64,000 bases of DNA from Liquidambar formosana (GCA_039720395.1 CM077828.1:16900264-16964263), one strand, 5' to 3'. Shown: positions 36,017 to 48,793, counted from the first letter of the stretch. Numbers and translations: made by a program. Notes: generated from the letters alone by a model not told the origin.

Positions 36017-36824
36017 ATGGTATTCCATGAGTTATTTCCAATGGAAGCTCACCTCTTCCCACTGTCCCTTGTACTACACTCTATCATCATCCTCTCTTTC
36101 ATCTCCATCGCCCTTCCCACATCTTACTGCATCGACTATCAACAGTTTTTGAATTGCAGTGATTCCTTCAATTGTGGAAGAATACAAAACATTGGGTATC
36201 CTTTCTGGGGAAATAATAGACCCCAATACTGCGGCTGCCAAGCATTCCAGCTCGGCTGCCCAGATGGTGATGATGATCACCCTTTTATTGCTATTGAGGG
36301 GCTGACATTCCGTCTACTAGCTATCAATCAATCTGCTCCTTATATGATGAGGATCGCGCGAACGGATTTCGTGCAACCCGGTTGTCCTGCCAAGTTCGTT
36401 AACACCACTCTCAATAAATATCTCTCCCAACGCAATAATCCAAACTTGAGAAACCTCTCCTTATTTTATGGTTGCCCGTTGGACGTCTTGGGGAAGGTTC
36501 CCTACAGTTTTAAGTGCACAATTGACGGTAGGGTGAGTGGTGCTTTCTACGAAACCAAAGATTGCGTAATTCAACCTCCAAACCTTGGAGCGTGCAGCAT
36601 CAATATCCAAGTTCCGGTTACTCAAATGGCTTTTGACCAGATCTGGAATGGGCACACAACAGTGCCAAATGCCGTTGATGAAGGATTTGAAGTAGAGTAC
36701 ACTGTGAACCGCGATATTTGTTTGAAATGTGTGGAATCGGGTGGGATATGTGGATCTGACTCCACTTCGCACCAATTTCGCTGCCTTTGCCGCGACCAGC
36801 CTCATTCTGTCACATGTCGAAGCG
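36017..36824 (+). CDS. Ectodomain gene E (type I): GUB_WAK_bind / WAK_assoc, no kinase
   Basis: An in-frame ATG at 36017 precedes the ATG at 36041 that matches gene C's start; either is possible. After the signal peptide come [20 protein letters not shown] and AFQLGC. A glycosylated middle contains NLSLFYGC, and the C-terminal block is CLKCVESGGICG / FRCLC. The phase-1 donor G|GTATGCATAT is at 36824. Read-through keeps the frame open to 36967 and adds a strongly hydrophobic stretch (YLVVFLYFFLLL). The pseudogene at 51.5-52.3 kb on the other strand is a close inverted paralogue of exon and upstream region. No kinase exon follows. Confidence 0.8.
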
Positions 36825-37869
36825 GTATGCATATTTTCCCTCCCTTCCCCATTTCTTTATTTTTTCCTCCCACAATACCCTTTATAAATTCCTCTGCACC
36901 ATATTTGGTGGTATTTCTATATTTTTTCTTACTCCTAGAGGTCTCACAGTGGGAGCATAATCGATAATTGCATAATAATTATGATCTGTTAAAATTAATC
37001 CCCTTGTGGGTGAATATGCATATGGGAGGAGCATCACCAATTAGTAAGCTCCTCCCTCTAATTAATATCGTATATTTACCAATCTAGCAGATCTAAACCA
37101 ATTCTATAGTGCGCCACTAGCTCATTATATGGGGAGGAACAGTAAGATCTTCTGCCCTGCTAGGAAAACCTTGAATCTACCCAATAATTTCAAAATTTCA
37201 TTAATGAAAGACTAGGTCAATTCGACTTTCCAAACCCAAAAGAAAAAAAAAAGTAAAATTTGATAAATACAGTGAAAATCCAGTTTCTCCAAAGCTGACG
37301 ACTTTTACTTCTTGGATATACTCGCCACAGTTCATCGATCTGTGACTCATACTCTCTGGGTAGTGCTTCTCTTCATGTGAACTAAGGGTTATGATAAATT
37401 AATTAAGTTACAATACTTTCGGATTTGGCCTTTGTCGAATGTCGTGATATGCTCCAAAATATAAAAAGGTTTAAACTTAGGATTTTAGTTTCAAACCTAC
37501 AGATGGGCATTGTGGCCATCAGCGTCATAGTAAACTAGGTTCCTTGACGGCAAATGGGCAATCATAAAAGTTTTGGGCTGCCAAAATGAGTACGATGACT
37601 TCGTACTCAAAAAGCCTGAAGTTAGAATCTTATACGACTCACCTTTTTTTGATAAAAATTCTACTTAGCAAAACTAATTTATCCTATAGTAATTATAAGT
37701 TATCATTAAACCGTGTTAACCGTGATGGTATCCTACATCATGCCAACCATTGGGCCACAACAAGTAAAATTGAGATTTTTTTTTTTTTGGGTGGGGTCTG
37801 AAAATTGGACCTAAAGGGCCTTCATAGTGGAAACCCAGTCAACTGGGTAGAAGGCCAGGCTGTCATATT

Positions 37870-38320
37870 AGGTGGATATTGTTGAAAATTGTTTACAAGC
37901 AGGCCCATCTCTTTTTTTAACAATGTTCTGCAGCTTCCTTCGACTTGTCTCCATTTGACCAGATTTTTCACCTTCCCAAACATGGCCTTAAAAGGTAGGA
38001 TGTACCTTTTCTTGATATCGTACTCTAGCTTCCACGAAAGAGTTGCCTCTATAACAATGTCTACACACCATTGACCGATGACATTCTCCATCTCGAACTG
38101 GTCCAACTTAAAAAATTGTTCTTTAAAACCATACACCTATGAAAAATTATATTTTCTTCATAATATAATTATATTAAGACAATCTTATTTTATTTTATTT
38201 TATTTAAGCTTTATTTTGATTTCTTAAATTATCATTAAATAGTTATCACAACCAATAATATATTCAGTCAATTTCATAATTTATCAAGTGATTGTAAATT
38301 ACACATTTACCCTGCTAAAC
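37870..38320. repeat. Recurrent intergenic module, copy in unit 2
   Basis: Collinear with 32121-32560. On the minus strand a 104-residue open frame (38136-37822) covers part of it. It contains ILPFKAMFGKVKNLVKWRQ, whose counterpart in unit 1 is broken. It matches no protein family that I recognise. Confidence 0.6.
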
Positions 38321-39755
38321 TCTCTCTCTATCTCTCTCTTACTCTCTCTCAAACACACACATCCGCCCTCAGCAATGAAAGTAGAGATAATATATAAATT
38401 ACAGTGAGAGTAGGAGGAGGAGAAGAAGATGGGTCATGATTTTTAGCATGGAAGGTGTGTGTTTCCTTGGTAGTCTGTTTCTTTTATTGCCCTATGTGCT
38501 TACTCTTAGATTTCTTTGCTTAGGCACCTCATGTGTCTTGTCTTCTAATTCTGTAATATAGTTCAAAACTTCAAATCCAGAGGCTATGAAAATGAATGAT
38601 GCAACTAAAGTATGTTTGTGAGCAATTTCTTAGCGGAAGTTGTGTATGACCCGGAATTTCTTTAATTTTTATAATCAAATTTTGTATTTTTATTGTCAGT
38701 TAAAGTTGACATTTCTAAAGTTCAATTTTAACTTAGGCTTTGGGGGGACGTCAAATTCTGTTTGGAAATTCTATCTATTTACGTGACAAATTCCAACTTT
38801 TAAACAAGAAAGTTGTAAAATTTCGTTTAGAAATTTCACCTTTCAAAAAGTTTAGGTAAATAAAAAAAACTTTATATCACTTTGACTGTTGCAAATTTTG
38901 ATCTCCGAAATCCCATAATTTGAAAAATCCATGCTTCTTTTTCTAACTTTCTCACCGAAACACAACCTTAGATTACAATATTTATCAATTAAGGGGGTAT
39001 AATTTTTATTATTTCAAGTATCAATTAATTATAATTCAATGAATAAATTTGACTGACAAGCTAGAAGGCAATATTAGAGTCCTAGTGCACCTAACCTTTC
39101 AATTACCGCTTAGACCTCGGGCATTGGATGAGCTCTGCCTTCGAGATACTTACTAATCCACCCTTATGTTCGAGCTGTTACATTTCAGGATGTGCAATGT
39201 AATCAGTCTAGCTCCTCTGTGTACTAAAATCCCGAGTCATTAACCAATAAATAAATAAAATAGGTGGATGAAATTAGTAGTTTTAACATTTTTTCACATC
39301 CAAACTATTGAAATATAGGGTAAAGTACGTCTACTAGTGCTGATGACCTTCCAAGGTATTGTAAGCTATTTCAGAGGACAATCAGGGGTACAAAGGTAAA
39401 TGCACCCATAGCTATTTTATTACGTTTATGGCAAGCCGGCGTTCAACCAAAATTTTGTCATAGGAGCTTCCTTGTCGAAGTCAACAGATCTCTTCTCTTC
39501 TGTCCCTCAGAGTCAAATATATACATATATATAATATAATATAATAGAAGACCTTCTTTGTAAATATATGATTATGAATTGTCCAAGAAGCTCACGTTTC
39601 TAATTTTTCTATCTCAAAACATGCGAATGGGTCTGCTGTTTACATTACATCCATTTATGAGAGGACCCTTCTATCATTTTCCTTTGAATGGTATGCTCTG
39701 CCTATGTTTAACATATCCCCTCACCACACCACATCTCCCACCAAATGTTCTCCTC

Positions 39756-40580
39756 ATGTGTTACTTTCATATGAAAACCCACATGTTCTCCTCATTCCTT
39801 CTACCCTTCACCATCACCGTCTTCTTCATCTTCATCTTCATCGCTATCAACACAGCTTACTGCGAAGACGATGAACAGTACACCAAGTGCAGCCAACCCT
39901 ACAGGTGCGGATCCATTCAAAACATCGGTTACCCTTTCTGGGGAAATGGTAGGCCTCCTTTCTGCGGTCGCCAAGGCTTCGAGCTCACGTGCCAACAAGA
40001 CAATAATTACTCTACCATAGCTATTGATTCGAAGGAATTCCTCGTACTTGGAATCAATCAACCTGGCAATACGATGAGGATTGCAAGAATGGACTTGTGG
40101 GGCACTACTTGTCCTGAGCAATTCGTTAACACCACCCTCAATCACACCCTTTTGAGTACACTATCAACGATAGAAACCTTAGTTTGTTCTACGGCTGCTC
40201 CGCTGAGATTTGGCTGAATATATCAGTGGTGGCTAATATATCGGCGACCAATAATTTTACATGCGGCATGAATGGAGAAGAGAGAAATGCTTTTTTCGCG
40301 GACGAATCATTCCAAGGAATTAACGTCTCAAAATACGAGACATGCAACATGAGCATCACGGTCCCGGTTCTTCGAACCTCTATTGACGAGCTCAGGGGGA
40401 GAAGCGCAACTCTGCAAGCAGCTTTGAACCAGGGGTTTGAAGTGGAGTACCACATAGACGAATCGACGTGTGGGGCTTGTGAGAGTTCAAATGGGATATG
40501 TGGATCATCAAACTCCACTTCGCTCTTTGTTTGCTATTGCCGCAATCAATCTGAGCTACTGTCGTCGTGTCCAATCCCGG
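39756..40580 (+). pseudogene. Ectodomain gene F (type II), 1-nt frameshift
   Basis: It starts like gene D (MCYFHMKTHMFSS) and keeps the signal peptide, [19 protein letters not shown] and GFELTC. At about 40150-40153 one T is missing in the run before GAGTAC, compared with the paralogues. The upstream frame then ends at 40217. The downstream frame continues without a stop from about 40184 through ITVPVL, SNGICG and FVCYCR to the phase-1 donor G|GTATGTATC at 40580. Apart from this single lesion the exon is preserved, so it is either a young pseudogene, an allele or an assembly error. No kinase exon follows before 44 kb. Confidence 0.8.
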
Positions 40581-42413
40581 GTATGTATCTCCTTTTATGA
40601 CATGTATGCCCATTAGTTCTTCTGCAGTTCTACAGCATATATATTGATTTCCTGCCTTCTTAGGCTTAGGCCTCATCATGGTCGATCGCCACATAGTTAC
40701 TTTGGGAAAATGAAATTAAACTGCTTCATTTCAGAGAAGTTTTCAAAGAAATTCTCCAAAACTTGGATATTAAAATAAGAGCCTAATATATAACACTAGT
40801 TTACTAAAAAAATTTGCAATGTTATTGGTGGAAAGTTTGGGGTTTGGAATTTTGACAAATGGTCCATAGCAGAATATGATGCATGGAGTGTGTAAGGTTA
40901 GGGTTGCAGTTCCAAAAACTTCCTATGGCCGTCAATTGCATTAACTCATAGCCATTCCTCCTAGTGACGGCCGGTTTGTGTCTTCTTCTTCCTTTTTTGG
41001 GTGCATGGGGGGTTTGAACCTCTAACTTAATCTACTCAAATTATTTACAGTTTTACTTCATCCCTTACCACTAGACTAGTCTCTGTGGGTCTAGTTTGTT
41101 TTCAACATCAATTCATAACACTCCAAAATGATGTCATTTGTCTGCAATGTGTTCATTTTGGCTCGAATTATGGACCACACAATACAAAGGACATCCTATT
41201 GCTCTTGTTTTCCTTCGATTTAGCGTTATTGAATGACAGTTTCGTAACTCGAAATTCAGGTGTGTAAGCCAATTGTTGTGTTGGATTGTGTGAACCGTTG
41301 TTTAGGGTGATAGATAGATTGTTATGGTCCACAGGGTCATAGTCTTCATTCAATTTTCAACGAGGCTTTAGGCCCATACGCTTGGTTTGACCTTAAGAAC
41401 AAAATTCAAACTCAAACAAGATGGTCATAATAATTAATCGACTCTCGTTGATATTTTCTTTAGTCTTTGGTGGGCAGGCCCCACCCTGTGCGTGGTGCGG
41501 GTTGTTAGGATTCCACGTTTCTCTTTGAAGTTTGAACACGTCAACGGTCCAAGGGAAGCCAAGGGAAGGGAAAGATATTTATTAGTTGGTTCCTTTTCAC
41601 AAAAAAAAAAAGATAGTATTTATTAGTTGGGACTCGAGACTAGAGATAGAGAGAGAGGGAGGGAGAGTTTGGGCTGAGCTAGCTTTGGGCTTTGCTGGAG
41701 CTTAGCCCAAACTCAATATATTTAGGCTTTACAATTGATATGTGAGCAAGCATAGCTCCGCCCAAGCTTCAGTAAACGCCCAACACACCGTACTAGCTAT
41801 CTACCTCGCAATGAAGAAGCTCACGTACAGGACATGGCCCATAGCCCCATATGTGCTAAAATTTTAAATATATATATATATATATTTTATTTTTTTGGGG
41901 GGGTTGTGGGGTGAGGGGTTTTTGACTGCTTAATTATATGCTTAGTTAAAACTTAAAACATTAAAATGTCAAAACTTAATTTTTTCAGTCTCTCCTTCCC
42001 TTTTTAATGTTCTCTCTCCCCTTCTTTCATAAAGTATTTTAGTCCAAATCCACCCACTTTTGCCCGCAGTTAGTCATTTAGAAAGTAAGTTTTTCAGCAT
42101 TGTGAAGAAGAAATTTTATTTTAGTTAGTTATTATTATTTTATTGTCTTCTTTCTTCTTTCTTTTCTTTTTATTAATAATACTTTGACGAACAACTCATT
42201 ATTTAAAAATTAAAAAAAAGAAAAAGAAAATCCATTATTCAAACGAAGTTAAATTGAAATTAACATTTTGGTCTTTTTGAATAAACTTTGACCTTGTTTG
42301 AATGATAAATCTAGACACTTTTATTTGTAAAGACCATAACACTTGATCTCTATTTAGTAGTATGATCAATCTCAACTGTCCAGATAGTTGAATAGTGAGT
42401 TGGTGAGTTAGTG

Positions 42414-42618
42414 TCTGTTTGGGATAGCTTCAGAGTCGAATCAGAAGTTGAATTAGAAGCTGAATCAGAATCAGAGGGGAGGCAGCTTGAGTAAATTAGC
42501 CTCAAAATCACTTTTGGGCTTACAATCACTTTTCTCATTTTTTATCCAAACACTTTTAAAAGTGATTATGGGCCATCAGAAGAGATTTTGGACCTCCCAG
42601 AATTTCATCCAAACAGGC
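42414..42618. mobile_element. hAT-like MITE
   Basis: The ends TCTGTTTGGGATAG and ATCCAAACAGGC are inverted. The flanking 8-mers AGTTAGTG (42406-42413) and ACTTAGTG (42619-42626) differ at one base, fitting a hAT 8-bp duplication. The interior has short repeats of TCAGAAG / GAATCAG type. No coding capacity. Confidence 0.65.
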
Positions 42619-43080
42619 ACTTAGTGTGTTGGGAAGACACTAAAACATCTTTCTGCATAACACTTCTAATCCCAAGTCCTCAGAATTCCCCCGATTGTGA
42701 TTCTTGGAATTAACTTTCAAATCCAACAGGAATCAACTATAATCTGATTCTCTAGTTTGTTATTTTGTGAGATTTGTGGAAAAGCAGTGGATAGGAGTTC
42801 GAGGGTATCAATCAATGTCGTTGTTGTCAAATAACCGAGGGATCACATGTCTGTCTCCATCAGATTGGCTCATCTTTTTATTTCCTTTTCCCTTCCTAGC
42901 TTGTGAGGATAAGTGGGCAAAAGAGTTCTCTTTTCAACACTTTCTGCTCAACCAACTAAACTTTACCCTAAAGTCTTCCTCTCAAAATCATACCACAATC
43001 ACCCAATTTCTATATACCACAAGTAACCTAAAGTCGTCTTTCTTACAATCAAACCAGAATCATTTAATTTGTATAACGGT

Positions 43081-43298
43081 AATGCTATTCGACTCCTCTT
43101 AATAGCTCCTATGATGTGTCATGAAAACAGATTAGGACTGGTAGGGTCTAATCCCAATATGTTTTTATGACTATTATGGGGTGGAAAACAGAGGTGGATA
43201 AGTGGGGTTCAATAGCACTAGTTCTAATCTATTTTCATAACGCATCATGAGGGTGGTTTAGAAAGACTGTTAGCCTGTTAAGGGGGTCCAATAACATT
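43081..43298. mobile_element. Short inverted-repeat MITE
   Basis: The left end AATGCTATTCGACTCC pairs with the inverted right end (reverse complement AATGTTATTGGACCCCC). Inner segments ATGATGTGTCATGAAAACAG and its inverted counterpart extend the palindromic arms to about 75 bp. The target duplication is unclear. Confidence 0.55.
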
Positions 43299-44379
43299 TT
43301 CTTTTTATATACCGTAAATATCCTCAAATGCTCGCGAAATGCCTTTGTGCCCCATTTATTCTCATATTTCTCCTTTTTTTTTTTTTTTTTTTTGGGGGGT
43401 ATAATTGGAGGGGCCTATTCTACTGCTATCCCTTTATCCCATCTACTCTAGTGGATAGGTATGTGGATAGTATTTTTTTATAGGGGAATCTTCAATTTGT
43501 CAGCATAGTCAGATTTTGGCTACTCTAGAGGGCAGTAATGTCATTGAACTATATATTATGATATCACCATGACAAGGACATGATGTTATCTCCGATGCTA
43601 GTGTTTGATTGGCGTTTTTGTTCCGATGAGCTTGAGTAGGCTTCTCCTAAGAAAAAAAAAAATGTGGTCTTCCATTGTCAATTTCAGGGCCCAAAGTTGA
43701 TAATCACAACTTCAAATATTTTAGTAATTTCGTTTGATTTCTCTAAATTAGTCCGAAATTTTTAGATAAAATTTCAGAAAACTTGAAGAACTTATGAAAA
43801 AAAGAAAAAAATAACTGAATTTATTAGTATATCTATGTGAATTTTCATGTTATTGGGCCAGCATCTTTCACTCCAAATTTGTCCTCAACATGATTTGTAT
43901 GCTTTGTAAAAGTCCAAATTCAATTGACAAATCGCAATTTCATCCCAAATTTTCAAATTAAGATGTTGACCAACCCTAGTAGTTTAATCAAAATTGATTT
44001 ATAGTTTCCACATGAGACGGAAGAAATCAAGTCATCGATACAACTCATGGGCTCTTAAAGAAACAAAAAAAAAAAAACAAACAGATTACAACTCATGGGC
44101 TGTGGTCCACTCTCTTAATCATTTTGAAGGAACCAAAATTCATTCTGTTGTTTGAACCACTTCTTGTCTTTCTCTGCCTTTTCAAATAAAACCAAACATT
44201 ATATTATTATCTACCGAAACAAAACAGTGGTAGGAATGAGATATAGACTACCCAACTTCGTCAAAACCAACTACATAGAATTTTCCTCCTACTGCCAATG
44301 CTTCCCTTCATTTGAACCCCTCTTTCCCCTGCTCCCCCTCCTCTGTTTTCCTCTGCTTTCTTCATTTCATCTACCACAA

Positions 44380-47300
44380 ATGGATCTCCAGAACTTCTTC
44401 ATATTCAAAAACATTTTCCATATATCTTTCATTTTCATCATCTTCGTCACTTTAGTTGACAAAACTCTTTCTGTCGACCCAAAATTTGAGGCCTGTAGCA
44501 TGCCTCAAAACTGCGGAAAAGGCCCAAACATAAGCTACCCTTTTTGGATTAGCCATAAACAAGAATCCTACTGTGGTTTCCCAAACTTCGAGATCACATG
44601 CAGTAACGAAAACCCAATTCTCGCAATTTCCAATGATGATTATATCATTACAGATATATTTTACACAGACCATTCATTTCTCTTGGTCAATTCAGCCCTC
44701 TCTGAGGACTCATGCCCAACTCCTCTGCATAATATTAGCCTTGATGGAACGCCTTTTAGCTATAGTTCAACTTACAGCAATCTCTCCCTCTTCTATAACT
44801 GCACCTCCGAACCTGCTGATTACTTAACATATTCAGTTCAATGCATGAGCAACACAACCTTCCACTCGTTCGCTGTTTTTCATGACAAAGGTTTGCGTCA
44901 TGTGAATTATTCGATAGAGTCGTGCCAGTCTTGGGTTGATGCGCCTGTGGACTTGGGTGATGATTATGAATTCGAGAGCTTCTGGAAAATGAATTATACG
45001 GAAATTTTGAAGATGGGTTTTGTTTTGAATTGGAGTGCAAATAACTGTAGCAACTGTGAGAGAAGTGGTGGGCACTGTGGATTCGATGATAATGAATTCC
45101 TCTGTTTTTGCAGTGATCGACCTCATCTCAAAACCTGCGATGATGGTAATTATACTACAAATTAACTATTTCAAACATCTTGCAGTAAACTCTTCAGTTC
45201 TCTTTCCTACTAAATTATTGAAAAACAACAGAAAGCAAGATGCTCTTTGTAGTTTTGATGTTTTCATTTTGATTTTTATCTTTCCCTTCATAGTTCCTAC
45301 CCTTTGCTGATCAAAACAATAATTTCTGAGTTTGTCTCATTAGGCTTAATATTTGGTCTGAGCAAATAGTTAGGCCTTACCCTATGATTTTTTAATATTT
45401 ATTTCCTTATCATATCGGAGATTCATAGCTTTGATAGTCTTATGTGTGCCATGAATTCAATAAAAGATACTTCTAAGAAAATGAAACATTATAAGCTTGG
45501 AAGAACCATTAATCATGGCAACCAAACAGAACCGCTTTTCTTTCTTTGCAGGCTTGTTTCTGTGGACTGCAAGATATTTTATCTTTTGCTTGCCTTCTTT
45601 CATTGCCAAGAGTGAATATAAAATTTGTATGACTTATAAGTTTGGATCATTTGGGAAGCATAAATGGATTCAAAAGTCATCCTACAAGGCAGAGTAGAAC
45701 TTCTAGACATCCAAAGAAAAAAAAATGGCGACACTCAAATTATATTTCCCTCTTTCAATGACTCGAAACATCATTTTCGGTTCTCTCTTCTGCTAGTAAA
45801 TTGTGCCTTGCAAAGTCAATAAGTTTTTGTTCTCCTTTTACCCTTAATGGGTAATTGAAATACAGAGGACATCGATATGAATGGGTAGAATGTGACTGAT
45901 TCTCATGTTTATGAATATCTCCATTTTCTAAATGACTAACAGTTTAATCTATTTCATGACAACCATCACAGGCGACAAGATTAATGTGCCACGGAAGCTT
46001 GCTATAGGTAATATGCCCCTGCATGGAATTGCTTTCGTCACCTTAATTTTCTTGATCAGACAATGTAATTTCTTCCTGTTCCCAACAATTCTAAAACGTC
46101 TTAGCACCTAACCTTTCTTTTTCCTTCCCTCCCCAGGTTTTGGCGCCGCAGGGATTGGCATCCTTCTAACAGGTCTAGTGGCTTTCTTTTTCTATCGACG
46201 GCGCAACAAAAAACTATATGATTCATCTTTCATCTCTCGAAGCATCTCTTCTCAACCCTCATCGATGACGGATCTTGAAAACATGGGCAAGTACTTCGGA
46301 GTCAACATCTTCACCTACAAGGAACTCGTAGAAGCCACCAACAATTTTGATTCCAGTAAAGAACTAGGAGATGGGGGTTTTGGCACCGTATATTATGGTA
46401 AGGAAAAAGACCCTTTTTGATTCAAAATTTTCTTTTCTAGATGCACCATTTGATGGATTAGGTGTATAAATAAATTGACACTAACAATCTCTTAATCAGG
46501 CAAACTTCGAGATGGGCGTGTTGTCGCTGTCAAGCGCTTATACGAAAACAACTACAAGAGAGTCGAGCAATTCATGAATGAAGTTGAGATTTTAACACGC
46601 TTACGCCACCAAAATCTTGTTGCCCTTTATGGGTGCACCTCTCGCCACAGCCGTGAGCTCCTTCTTGTCTATGAGTACATTTCAAATGGCACTGTTGCTG
46701 ATCATCTCCACGGTGAAAGTGCCAAACCTGGCTCACTCCCATGGCCTATCAGAATGAGCATCGCCATAGAGACAGCCAGTGCATTGAAATATCTCCATGC
46801 TTCTGAGATAATCCACCGCGATGTCAAGACAAACAACATTCTCCTTGATGATAATTTCCGTGTTAAAGTTGCAGATTTTGGATTATCTCGACTCTTCCCA
46901 TTGGATGTCACCCATGTTTCGACTGCTCCACAGGGGACCCCTGGCTATGTCGATCCGGATTATCATCAATGTTACCAGCTTACTAGCAAGAGTGATGTCT
47001 ACAGCTTTGGGGTAGTATTGATTGAGCTTATTTCATCAAAGCCAGCTGTTGATATTACCAGGCATCGACATGAGATTAACTTGTCTAACATGGCTATCAA
47101 CAAGATCCAAAACCATGAACTGCATGAGCTTGTTGATCCATCTCTTGGGTTTCAATCAGATTACAAGGTAAATAAGATGATAACAGCAGTGGCAGAGTTG
47201 GCATTTCGGTGTTTGCAGAATGGGAAGGATATGAGGCCACCTATGGAAGAGGTGTTGGAGTCTTTGAAGGAAATACAGAGTGAGGGATACAATGTGGGAA

Positions 47301-47428
47301 AGACACAGGAGGTGGATAATCTGGCTGACAATGTTGTGTTGTTGAAGAATGTGCCGATGCCGCTTTCGCCGGATTCTGTGACTCTAAAATGGACTAGCTC
47401 GTCTACGACACCTAATGCCAGTGGGTGA
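44380..47428 (+). CDS. LRK10L1: LRK10L1-type receptor-like protein kinase, complete
   Basis: Exons are 44380-45145, 45972-46007, 46137-46397 and 46500-47428, all joined in phase 1, giving 663 aa. Residues 1-255 are the signal peptide, GUB_WAK_bind (QNCG, ISYPFW, YCGFPNFEITC) and WAK_assoc (SGGHCG, FLCFC). A 36-nt hinge exon (GDKINVPRKLAIG) follows, then a membrane segment at about 271-287 and a Ser/Thr kinase. The kinase has glycine loop GDGGFG (345-350), VAVK (Lys366), NEVEIL Glu, HRDVK (Asp462, RD type), DFG and PGYVDPDY. It is a plasma-membrane receptor kinase with probable cell-wall contact, of the Arabidopsis LRK10L1.1/1.2 group. The start was chosen for its signal peptide; the open frame extends upstream to 44152. 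AATAAA at 47653 is a possible poly(A) signal. It is the only complete kinase on the plus strand. Confidence 0.93.
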
Positions 47429-48793
47429 TTAAGGTTACCTCAATTTCCTCAATATTCCTAGTATCATACATCATATGCCACCCAACAAAAAAAGAAAAAA
47501 AAAAGGGGGTCCTGATAATGTCACTCTCTTTCAATCTACTGGATTTTATGCCTTGAAGAGGATGTGCATAGTAGTAGGAGTTATTATGGGTATAAGATAT
47601 AAGGTTTATTAGGTTTTTCTTGATTTATTTTTTCCTTTCTATTAATCAAGCAAATAAACAAATGTTTGTATTATTTATTTATTTATTATTATTATTATTA
47701 TTATTGTACATTAGCAATGTGTTCTATAGTGACGACTGACGATACTCCTTCACACTGTAACTAAAGTGATGGACTTAAATTTTGAAGTTGCAGATGATTC
47801 AAGTTTTGTATCACCTTGTAACAAATGCTTGTATTATTTAAATAAACTTTTCTATTATTTATTAATTTATTTATTATTATTGTAGATTAATTTGTATTAT
47901 CTATCTTTTATTAGAAGTAATTTACGATGGGCTTAAATTTGGAGTTGCACATGGTACAAGTTGATTTACAAATAATTTTTTGGGTAACTCCTCTCTCTCT
48001 GTTCGGCCTAACACATGGTCACTTGATCACAGCGTCTCTCTGTTTGGCCTGATTTTCATAACAACTCTTTCTTGATCCAGTACCACAATCCTCTTATTGA
48101 ATTGTGCCCCTCTCTCTTTCTCTCTCACTCATCAAACCACAAAGTGTAATTTCAATTCTATATAAAATTAATGTTACAATGTACAATTGAAGACTAACAT
48201 GTAGATACAATGTTTATTTAGGTAACGACCCATCTAATTCTCTTTTTGCTGAGGAATCCTTCAAGAAGCTCAAATTTTACGGATTACTTGGGTAGCATGA
48301 TTAGTGTTATTGTAATTTAACAACTTCGTAGGCTACCACTTTAGGCAATATTGATATGTCATAAATGGAGTATTGTTATGGACCTGGCTACTACTTCACG
48401 AGCATTGAACAAAATTAGGGGTTTCTCTCTGCCAGGTCCACATGAACTTACCACACAATGTAGTTAGATTGAATACAAAGTTGTTGTTGGTTTAAGAAAC
48501 CAGAGGGTGTCTTGTTTATCAAGTAACAGAGAATCATTAAATCATAGGTTCCATAGAATAGCCCACAACGGTGGCTTAAAGTTCATAGGAATAAGATTGG
48601 AAACCTCGATATGCTTATATGAAATTACATGAATAATTAAATGACAAAGTGAAACAGTGGCCTTAGCAGCTCAAAAACAAATAAAATGTATGAATGCTCA
48701 GCATTTGTGAATGACTATCTTTCACTAATCCTTAACAAATCATACAACAGGAAAAAAAAAAATGTCCTATAATATTCTAGAATTACATTATAA
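47429..48793. other. Intergenic stretch between convergent kinase loci
   Basis: Shared downstream region of the plus-strand LRK10L1 gene and the minus-strand pseudogene. It contains ATT/TTTA microsatellites (about 47680-47705 and 47855-47882). A segment (about 47985-48700) is repeated in the 3' flanks of the other minus-strand kinases (about 54700-55440 and 59540-59850). No gene. Confidence 0.6.

Larger units (their letters stand above)
35770..40860 (+). repeat. Tandem duplication of a two-ectodomain block, unit 2
   Basis: Second unit of the block described at 30225-34130: upstream region, gene E (type I), module at 37870-38320, gene F (type II) and the sequence after its donor. It is longer than unit 1 because of AT-rich sequence at about 38400-39500. 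Boundaries are approximate. Confidence 0.75.
40601..44379. other. Intergenic stretch upstream of the complete receptor kinase
   Basis: No supported gene. It contains two small MITEs (42414-42618 and 43081-43298), an AT run (about 41868-41885), T/G runs (about 43375-43398) and AT-rich sequence. The 111-residue open frame at 42767-43102 partly overlaps the second MITE and shows no known domain. Confidence 0.55.

Noticed and set aside
25233..44379. Hidden kinase exons after the plus-strand ectodomains
   Set aside because: Reading all frames, I found no glycine loop, HRD/HFD, DFG or APE motifs and no hinge-like exon before 45972.
45497..45697. Small frame inside the first intron of the LRK10L1 gene
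   Set aside because: No conserved motif; lies wholly between the ectodomain exon and the hinge exon.
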